From positions 186,001 to 250,000 of the forward strand of contig JAPZLL010000007.1 in the NCBI GenBank assembly GCA_036250225.1: DNA of 64,000 bases. The letters run 5' to 3'. The translations under genes and the position numbers were made by a program. Shown one piece after another: positions 56,673 through 64,000 of the stretch. Position 1 is the first letter of the stretch; each line of letters begins with the position of its first letter. Below the pieces are notes generated by a model. It saw nothing but the letters and a program-made list of their open reading frames with translations, made no database searches and was not told the origin of the DNA. Source of the DNA: Cercophora sp. LCS_1. Its lineage: Eukaryota; Ascomycota; Sordariomycetes; Sordariales; Lasiosphaeriaceae.

Positions 56673-58506
56673 TTACTTGGCCTCTTCGGCGGTTGTCGCC
56701 TCTCCATTAGCCACAGGCGCGGCGGGGGTGGTCTCAGCAGGGGCAGGGGCAGCCTTGGGAGTTTCCTCAACCGTAGCAACCGTCCCGTTTTGAGCAACAA
56801 CCTCGTCGGGCTTCCAAATGGCCTCGACGATACTCATCCGACAACCAGTTGGTCTTGTGACGCCCTGATTTCATTAGCCCGTCTCATCCCAAACCACTCT
56901 GTGACAAAGACGCCGAGGGAAAAAACGTACCTTGAACACAAACCCCTCATCAGCCGCCTTGAACAAGTCCCTAAACTCCGACTCGGTCCTCTCCTGCGCA
57001 TTAAGCAGCGTCAACATGACCATGTCCATCCTGCGCATGACCGACTCGTCCCACGCGTTTTCCTGGCCCGGCTCCCTCAAACAATGGTCATTGATAATAA
57101 TCCGCGCGCCGGGTTTGAGCGCAGGCACCAGATTCTTGAGAAGCTTGACAGCATAAGGGGTCGAGTAATTGTGGATGATCCAGCGGAAGAAATAGACTGT
57201 TTTTTTTCCCCATTAGCATTCATACCCTTCCACTTCACTTCCTGGGGGCAATAGAGAGGGAAAAAGCAAAGAAGAGGAGACAAACCATCGGCATCTTTAA
57301 CAACCTGCTCCCCAAAGAAATCATGCGCCATCATCTGAATCCTCCCCGCCACTTGCGTGTCAGCATCAATCGGCTTGGGCGCGCTCTCCACCGTCTTGGG
57401 CAGATCCTGCACGATGAATTGCATGTTCCGGTACCGTTTCGCCAAGTCGACACAGACGAAACCGTGCGATCCGCCGATATCAACGAGCGTACCGCCGCGA
57501 GCATCAATCTCACTGAAATCGTAGCCGCCGCCTTCGACATTGAGCAGGAAATGCGTTTCGTAACCTTCCCCGCCCGTGAGCGAAGCCATGGCGCGTCCCA
57601 TGCGGCGTGCGCGGTTGGGGTCTTTGCCAAAGGTGACAAACATGGGCTCCTTGTCGACCGTGTTGTTGGCGAAGCAGAAGCCGGTGCGCATGAGCGAGGT
57701 GGCCTCGGGGTGGGTTTTGAGGGCGTGCAGGACGTGGGCGGCTGCGGGGAAGATGTCTTCGGAATTGAAGCCCAGCCAGGCTTGGAGATCGTCGTCTTCG
57801 GCGAGGACGCGGGAGGCGGCGGTGTGGGCGATGATTCCGGGGCTTGGCTCGCGGAAGATGCCCTTTGTCATGGCGGTGCGGAGGATGCGGGCGAGGTTGG
57901 TGGGGTCCAGGGGGGTGCGGGATTGGAGCTCCGGTAGTGGTATTGTTTCGGTTGGGGGGAAGAGTTTCGCTGTGGTACGTGTTAGAATTGTGATAAGAAA
58001 GGGTGGCGAGGGGATGATATACCAATGCCGTAGTGGTTGATCACTTGGAGGGCGAGCACGTCTAGGAATTCCCAGACGCCCCATCGGAGTGCCTCCCGTG
58101 GACCATGGGCGAGGATGCCCAGCTCCTTGGTTGCAAAGATGATTTCCTGTCTGCTCTGGAGGATGTCCGCGGGCAGCTTGGGGAAGTCGGCTGGGGCGTC
58201 GACGTCGAAACTGGGCGTGGGCAGGTTGTTCTCTTTGAGATATGCCTCGAGCTTCTCCGTCTCCTGGGTGATCTTCTTGGCCAGGGCAATCATGCGTGAG
58301 GTAGACTCCGTGGCAGGCTCAGCAGGGGCCGGGGCTGGGGCTGGGGTCGGCTTTGCACTGCGGCCATTGAAATCAACTGACTTGCGGCCAAACGAAGTGG
58401 CCGAGAGGGCGGGAAATGAGCGACGGTTGGCCTTTTTCTTCTCAGCGTCGGTGGTCGAGGGCGAGCTTGAGCCACCGAGCCACGAGCTGAGCTTGATCTT
58501 GGGCAT
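56673..58506 (-). CDS. COMT-like O-methyltransferase (fungal secondary-metabolite type)
   Basis: Four exons, 58506-58023, 57969-57286, 57196-56931 and 56864-56673, giving 541 aa with introns of 53, 89 and 66 bp. Domains: an N-terminal Ser-rich region; a dimerisation/winged-helix part (ILAHGPREALRWGVWEFLDV; ARILRTAMTKGIFREPSPGI); and a SAM-binding methyltransferase domain with motif I LVDIGGSHG (about residue 322), FIVQDLPKTV, VYFFRWIIHNYS and IIINDHCL. The usual catalytic His position is in the YFFRWIIHNYS block. The tail is Ala/Pro/Thr-rich (about 45 residues), an unusual extension. The start at 58506 (MPKIKLSSWLGG) is preferred. An in-frame ATG at 58800 would add a Ser/Arg-rich, mitochondrial-presequence-like 98 residues. 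Such enzymes methylate hydroxyls of polyketides or other aromatics. Confidence 0.92.
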
Positions 58507-61500
58507 CTTGTCGTTCAGAGAGCGCTGATTGGCCCGTGAGTTGTCAAACGAGTTGTTGTTGTTGGTTGGCAAGGTGAGATGACAAGAGTAGTGTCTTATG
58601 AAAGCGAGCGAAGGGACAAAACCCAGCAAGCCAGACCGACGACGTGAGCTCCAAAGACGGCTAATAGGCGAACGATTAGCGGGGGATGAAGAAAAGAGAG
58701 AAGAGTTGAATCTCGGATGCGTGGTGGTGCTAGGCGTGGCAATGGCGGTAGCGAGCGGACCCAAGGGGACGGTTCCAATGGGACGAAAACCAGGCGGCAT
58801 GCTTTCAGCGAGGGGAAAGACTCGTCATTCCCTTGACCGACTTACAAGAACCCACACCCACCGAGACAGGGACCCTCCTGTTTGAGAGCGGAACATGACA
58901 TGGGGTTGGGGCAGGATTATAGTTGAAACAATCGGGGCAAGCAAGCGAGAGAAGAGGACTTACCCAAAACCAAAAGCTGGGTGGTCTGCTTGTCTCTCAG
59001 AACAACAGATCAGTCAAGCCAGCGCAACGCGCGGCAAACAAAGACCCGTCCGTTGTCGTCTTGCCCGCAGACACACACGCAGACACACACACACACATAC
59101 ACACAACACACCACACACGCACGGTACGTTTGGCCGAGGCTCACAGTGTGTAAGTAGGGATGCTCGCGCAGAGCCAGCCGGCCGACCGACGTTCAACAAC
59201 GGACCACCAGTCCCAAGTCGCTGGTAACGCCTGAGGTTGTACACGACGGACGGGCGAAGGGTCTTGGCGAATCGAAGTAAAGGTCCTGTCTGTCAAACCG
59301 CAGCGCTGGGTTGAGCCAGAGGCAAGGAGCGCGGCCGGTCGGGTCTGCCCTTCGTGCAGGGGTGCCGAGGGTGGGCGGACGGGCGTGATGGTTGGACTGA
59401 CTGCCAGGCCAAAAGAGTACCGCAGCAAAAGGTACTGAACCAAGGTAGGTGTGTGGGCTGGATTGTCTGGCTGGATCAGGACGAGCACCGAGACAATGTG
59501 CCGGCACGGGGAGCGGCAGGACGATTGCGATGTAGCTGCGAAAAAAAAAAAAAAAGGTCTTGCAAAGTGTTCAGGTGCCCTCCTCCAAGCTCCGGGGATG
59601 AGACGGGACGGGATGGGATAGGATGAGGGGGCCCAGCCCTTTTAGTAATAACACCTGAAGGGCAGAAGAGACAACGCGCTGCACTGCACGGCATCGCGGT
59701 TTGCGGGTTGCCCAGCGGGGGCTCGCTCGCTCGGCGGTGGGCTCTGGGCAGGTTCCAGGTTCAGGTTGCTGTGCTGCTGCCGGCCTGCTGGCCTGCTTGT
59801 CTCTTGTTCTGGTCGCCCAGTCGGGAAGAGCATGGATCCACGATCCCAGCGGAGACGAGCCCGTCCCTCTTTCCCTGCAGGTGCACATGCATGGCGCAAT
59901 GTTTGGTCCCTGCTAATGCGGCAGCTAACCTGCAGCGAGACAGACAGTCCAGTGTCCTGCCAGCACAATGGGGGAAAAAAAAAAAAAGGAGACGGCGTCG
60001 CTAACCGGGCTTGGGCTCCGGGAACCGACCACCAAGCAAATGGCGGCACCACCAAGTCCACCGGCCCGGCGCTGCCCTTTTTGCAAGCGAGCCTGAGACC
60101 GTATTTCCCGATGAGGGGTGCTTGTGTTCAACCCCAGAAGGAGCGACTCTACCGATCCGACCGGGAGCCAAGACTTTGAAAAACCACTTTGTCTGCGTCG
60201 ACCGGTGTGCTTCGCAGCGCCACCAGTTCCCTATTTTGGTAATGTTGCCTTGTCTCTGTTCCATCTGTCAGCGTCAGCGCCCTCATGCTCGGATGCATAT
60301 CGCAAGTTCTGATGGTTGTTCAGGGCGGCCTGGGGGTTTCTCGGTGGGGGTTTATCGGTCGGTCTCCAGGGGCCATCCCCACCACTAAAATACCGTTCCA
60401 CCCACCACCCCCGCGTCGGGAGCTCTTCCCCAAACGGGGACATCCCAATCACGAGCGAAGCCCGATAGTCGAGATATGACCGCGCCATGTATCGTCATCC
60501 AACAATTCTTTAGACACAATTCAATTGTCCTTAAGTCGTTGACCGGTGAGTCCCTAAACAAAAGCCCCTCTCTTCCTGTCCGTACGCGCATTCAAACGCT
60601 CAATTCCAGCCCCAATCCCTCTCTCCGTAGGGTACTCTCCGTCAAGGGAAACCAGCATCAACAGTATCACACACACACTTCAATCTCACTCAACATCACC
60701 ACTACCGGGTTTTAAAGAAAAAAAAAATTCCACCCCCTTCGGCAACCACAATCGGTATCAAAAACAATTGGCTTGTTCCCCTCTCCACCCAGGTGCCCCG
60801 CTCCCCCATCCGTGTCGGTCGTGTAACCCTTCGATCCCTCATCCTCCGTCCCATTCCCATCCCCGTTCCCCGTAACCATCCCCCCCCCCCGGGACGAGCC
60901 CCAGGCCCCGTGGCCTATCATCCCCCCCTCCCTCACAGCGGGTGCCTCACAGCGACAGCACTCCCGTCACCACCCGCATTCTACGGGATACCATTGGTCC
61001 AACTGGTTCATATACGGGCGTGGCTTGCACTTTGACAGTTTTGACAGCGTCCAACCAAGATGCCCATCACGAAAAGACCTTCTCTTGCGTGTTTTCTGTC
61101 TTGGGAACGATGGATCGGATCGGATGATGATGATGATGATGCGTAGAACCAATGCAGAAACGCGGATGTGTACGCACACAAATGCGGATACCAGACCAAC
61201 AAGCAAGGCGAGTATTCCTTCGGCGCAGAACTTCTAGGAGCAGCCAGCGCGCGCTCAAACGAATACGTGGAAAACCCCTCAAACACCTTGTTGCGCATCA
61301 CCACCCCAACCCAACCCAACCTAACCCAGTGCACCCGCCAAAGTAGAGTAGTCGGTCTAGTGACGTCCTAATAAAATGCTGATGCCCCACGCGTTCTCAC
61401 CTTACCCCCCTCCAAAGGGAAGGGTCCCAAACCCAAAGCCCGGCGGATTTCTTCAAAGCACCCCCGTCGCATTCAGCAAATAAGGAAAAACGTGGCTTAC

Positions 61501-61852
61501 CAACGACACGGTGGGGAATCCCTGAACCTGACGCACTTTATGAAGCTTGTTGCTTCAAAGGATTCAGGATTCACGTCAAAATCCTCCGAGCGAGTCATGG
61601 TTTTTTTGAGCCGCAAAAACCCAATGACGACAACTCCAGAGCAAGTTAGTGTTTGCTCATCGTATATTCTCTCGCTGCTTATTCTTTCCAACGACAACCA
61701 AAAAAAAAAGACGGGTTCTTTTTTCAAAATCCCCCATGCCGCCCACCCAATGCTGAGTACACTTCTCAAAAACGATCCGAAACGAAAAAGCCACAAGTGG
61801 TATCATCAAGGCGTTCAATAGCAACCCAAAAATCTTCTTGCAAATGCTCAAA
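58507..61852. other. Intergenic region, no convincing gene
   Basis: 3.3 kb between two minus-strand methyltransferase genes. The in-frame extension of the O-methyltransferase reaches 58800. The rest has a CA-rich run (59069-59120), A-tracts (59539-59554 and 59974-59987), GATGAT units (61124-61142), CCCAA units (61303-61328) and open but random-looking frames. It presumably contains the O-methyltransferase promoter and the 3' flank of the LaeA-like gene. Confidence 0.45.
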
Positions 61853-63642
61853 TCAACACCCTTTCGACACATACGGTTTCTGTCCGTATATGACGTGGAA
61901 AGGCATGTACATCAGCGCGTTGTTGTCGTGATATGCCCGTCGCACTTCGACCAGGAACAACTCCACCTGTTCTCGCGTCCAGCCGCACCCCCTTGTCAAC
62001 GGGCCCAGTGCGATTGCCTGGATTCCATCCAGAAGGATCGTTCGCCAGTAGAGACCTACTGTCTTGAGAATCTTGTTCTTGGGCCATGTCCCGATTGGGA
62101 TGGTGAGGACCTTCTCTTGCACGTTGATGTAGCCGCACTCTTGCATCATCATCTTCATGCGCTCATTGGCCACCGCGTGGAACTGGACGCCCAGGGCGGT
62201 CAGCCCCTCGTTGATAAGAGACCAATATTGCGACACCGGGTGATCGGGGCCCATCGTGTTGTTGATGGATATCGGATGATGGAACACTTCTTGCATCTCG
62301 AACCAGCCGCCGGGACGCAGGTGTCTGGAGCATGTTTAGCATTGACGCTTAACCCAAAACCATCAAACATACTCAAGAGATCTCCTCATCAGTTTTGGCC
62401 AGTCCTTGATGGCCATGACGGTATGTCGGGAGTGGATGTAGTCGAAGTAGTTTCTCGGGTGCAGCCATCTGCAGACATGTCAGCATCACGCGTTGCTCAT
62501 CACCCTGTAGCAACGAGGCACGGCAACATACGGGCTCCTGCATTGTGGTTAGCGCGCCGTCACCAACATAGAGGAGTTATACGAGCGACCTACTCAATAT
62601 CATCCACCATGAACCGCACATTAGGTGGCACCCATTCCGGTTGTATTGGGCTCAAGTCAACGCCGAGCACATTCGCACTTTCGAACAGATCCCCCACTAC
62701 CAAATGTCAGCCTGCATGCCTGCCGTCAGCGCAAGACCACTCACTCTCGATAGCCCACACGCCAGTCCCTGTCCCCATGTCTAATATTGTTTGGGGGTTG
62801 GGTCCGATGGGCGCGAAGAATAAGTCGTTTCCGCAAAGCATCTTTACCATAGCATGCTTCATATCCTCTCTTTGCTGCCTGAAGTTCCCCATCGTCAGCA
62901 TCACATTCTCCGACAACTCAAGAGGTCGCACTCACTCAACATCGTCGTTTGGAAAGTTATATCTCCCCTCCCTGAATCGATGGTACCTCCTCCCGTTCTC
63001 AAAGATGTAGTCCCGCATGCTTTCGGCAAGCGACGTCGAAGCTGATGTGTTGTTATCCGATTCATACCCGGCGTCCGCCCCAATCTCATCGCGGTCTACA
63101 ACCACGCTTCCCTCCTCAGCTTGCGTCAGTGCCTCTTGCTGCCTCATCTGCTCATCTTCATCGTCGTAGCCATCGTCTGCATCCGGCGTCGGGCGAAACG
63201 AACTCGGTGTGCTATTTCTCGAAGCACCCGAGAACACGTATGGCGGGGAGATGCTCCCTCGAAGCTGAGACGAATGGACCGATGATATCGGACCCGTTGA
63301 GAGTGTGGAGATGGATGGCGAAGGCGACACAGACGTGAGGATGGTCCGGGGTTCTGGCGGATCTAGGAGCGTAGGGCCCCTGGAGGAGCGAACAGCGGTG
63401 CGTGTCATGTTGGAATCCGAGTCCGGGCCGCTTTCTACTGATGGTATCTCGACGCTAGGTCCGTCCGGGAGAGTGGCAAGCAGTGTGGAGATGGGTGGCA
63501 GCGAGACGCTGTCTGGGGATGCCTTCTCACCATTCGACGGCCTTTCGTCGTGGTCGGAGTTCGGAACAGGACCTGGGTGTGCTGGGTCCGCGGTTACTGA
63601 TATTGCCGAGTCATTCTGCGGGCCTTGCGAGTGTTGGTCCAT
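61853..63642 (-). CDS. LaeA-like SAM-dependent methyltransferase
   Basis: Six exons: 63642-62936, 62878-62745, 62696-62594, 62537-62532 (a 6-nt microexon), 62468-62373 and 62324-61853, giving 505 aa. The N-terminal 200 residues are Ser/Pro/Asp-rich and disordered. The catalytic part starts with YIFENGRRYHRFREGRYNFP (a hallmark of the fungal LaeA/TAM family), then motif I ILDMGTGTGVWAIEMGD, LGVDLSPIQPEWVPPNVRFM, the microexon-encoded ESP, WLHPRNYFDYIHSRHTVMAI, LRPGGWFEMQE and WYxxF-type C-terminal helices. Such proteins are nuclear or cytoplasmic methyltransferases; LaeA itself governs secondary metabolism with velvet proteins, and most paralogues are uncharacterised. The first true ATG (63642) is used; the frame upstream begins only at TTG. 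Well supported by splice consensus at every border. Confidence 0.93.
62532..62537 (-). other. 6-nt microexon of the LaeA-like gene
   Basis: GAGCCC sits between an acceptor (AATGCAG) and a donor (GTATGTTG), each with its own intron (56 and 63 bp). It completes the Glu codon of exon 3, adds Ser, and shares the Pro codon with exon 5, giving DDIESPWLHP, the form usual in this family. Skipping it keeps the reading frame and removes two residues. Confidence 0.75.
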
Positions 63643-64000
63643 GGCGTACGAGGCCCGGCGCGCGGCGGGGGGCGCGCGAGAGGAGTCGCTTTGAAGTAGA
63701 ACCGGAGCAGCGAGGCCAGGATTGGCGGGCGCGCTCTCCCTCGGGACCGCCCTCCTCCACCCTGTATCGCCTCTGTCGGTCTCAGCGGCAAAGGCAGCGC
63801 TCCGGTGGTCGCACAAACACCAGGAGACGAGGCACGAGTGTGCTGATTGCCCGGTTGCGGGTCTTTGCTAGATTGTAGCCTGCAATGCGACGAGCTGCTG
63901 TCGGACAGGCCCGCGGTCACCAGCATGCGAACGGGAAGTGCGTTCGTCCCTGCCCCCTGAGAATTGGCTGATGGCGTGGTGAGCTTGCCTCCTTGTGCGT
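63643..64000. promoter_or_regulatory. 5' flank of the LaeA-like gene at the window edge
   Basis: 358 bp upstream of the LaeA-like start. GC-rich; one minus-strand frame stays open for 58 codons ahead of the ATG but has no ATG itself. Nothing else seen. Confidence 0.4.

Noticed and set aside
61303..61328. CCCAA/CCTAACCC units resembling telomeric repeats
   Set aside because: Too short and irregular; genes continue on both sides, so this is not a chromosome end.

Overview
The window looks like chromosomal DNA of a GC-rich filamentous ascomycete, most likely a Sordariomycete. Short GT..AG introns (48-90 bp) with CTAAC/CTGAC-type branch points interrupt most genes. The gene set is typical of that class: a Medusa/Acr1/REN1-type conidiation regulator, a LaeA-like methyltransferase, a hybrid histidine kinase, a DHA2-type MFS transporter, Rpn5 and SAICAR synthetase. 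There are no bacterial operon features, rRNA, convincing tRNA or CRISPR. Exon borders below were derived by hand from splice consensus and reading-frame continuity.

Layout: (1) 1-642, 3' end of a bleomycin hydrolase-type cysteine protease. (2) 3871-7067, a 918-aa charged protein of the fungal DUF8035 type; 7551-8468, a small secreted acidic protein. (3) 8469-23476, about 15 kb with no confident gene, ending at the medA/acon-3-like regulator (23477-26502). (4) 27353-29006 rpn5, then a poorly conserved ORF (29198-29887) and a methyltransferase-like gene whose 5' end I cannot resolve (30180-30881). (5) Two minus-strand genes: a 986-aa unknown protein (31148-34163) and a GPI-type aspartyl protease (35874-37355). 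(6) Plus-strand genes: an HNH-nuclease-domain gene carrying an apparent 1-nt frameshift (39026-40245), SAICAR synthetase (41025-41948), a 1427-aa PAS hybrid histidine kinase (43607-47991) and a Dabb-domain protein (49502-50020). (7) A minus-strand block from 50163 to 63642: an SRPBCC-fold protein followed in frame, after one TAG, by a coiled-coil ORF; an MFS exporter; a COMT-like O-methyltransferase; and a LaeA-like methyltransferase with a 6-nt microexon.

The housekeeping genes (protease, Rpn5, purine synthesis) act independently. The regulatory genes (MedA-like factor, histidine kinase, LaeA-like methyltransferase) would bear on development and secondary metabolism. The MFS, O-methyltransferase and LaeA-like genes lie on one strand and resemble the tailoring and export part of a metabolite locus, but no backbone synthase is present in the window, so this is only a suggestion. 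I found no clear new multi-gene system. The most unusual items are the 15-kb gene-poor leader region of the developmental regulator, the microexon, the in-frame stop joining two ORFs, and the frameshifted or truncated accessory genes.
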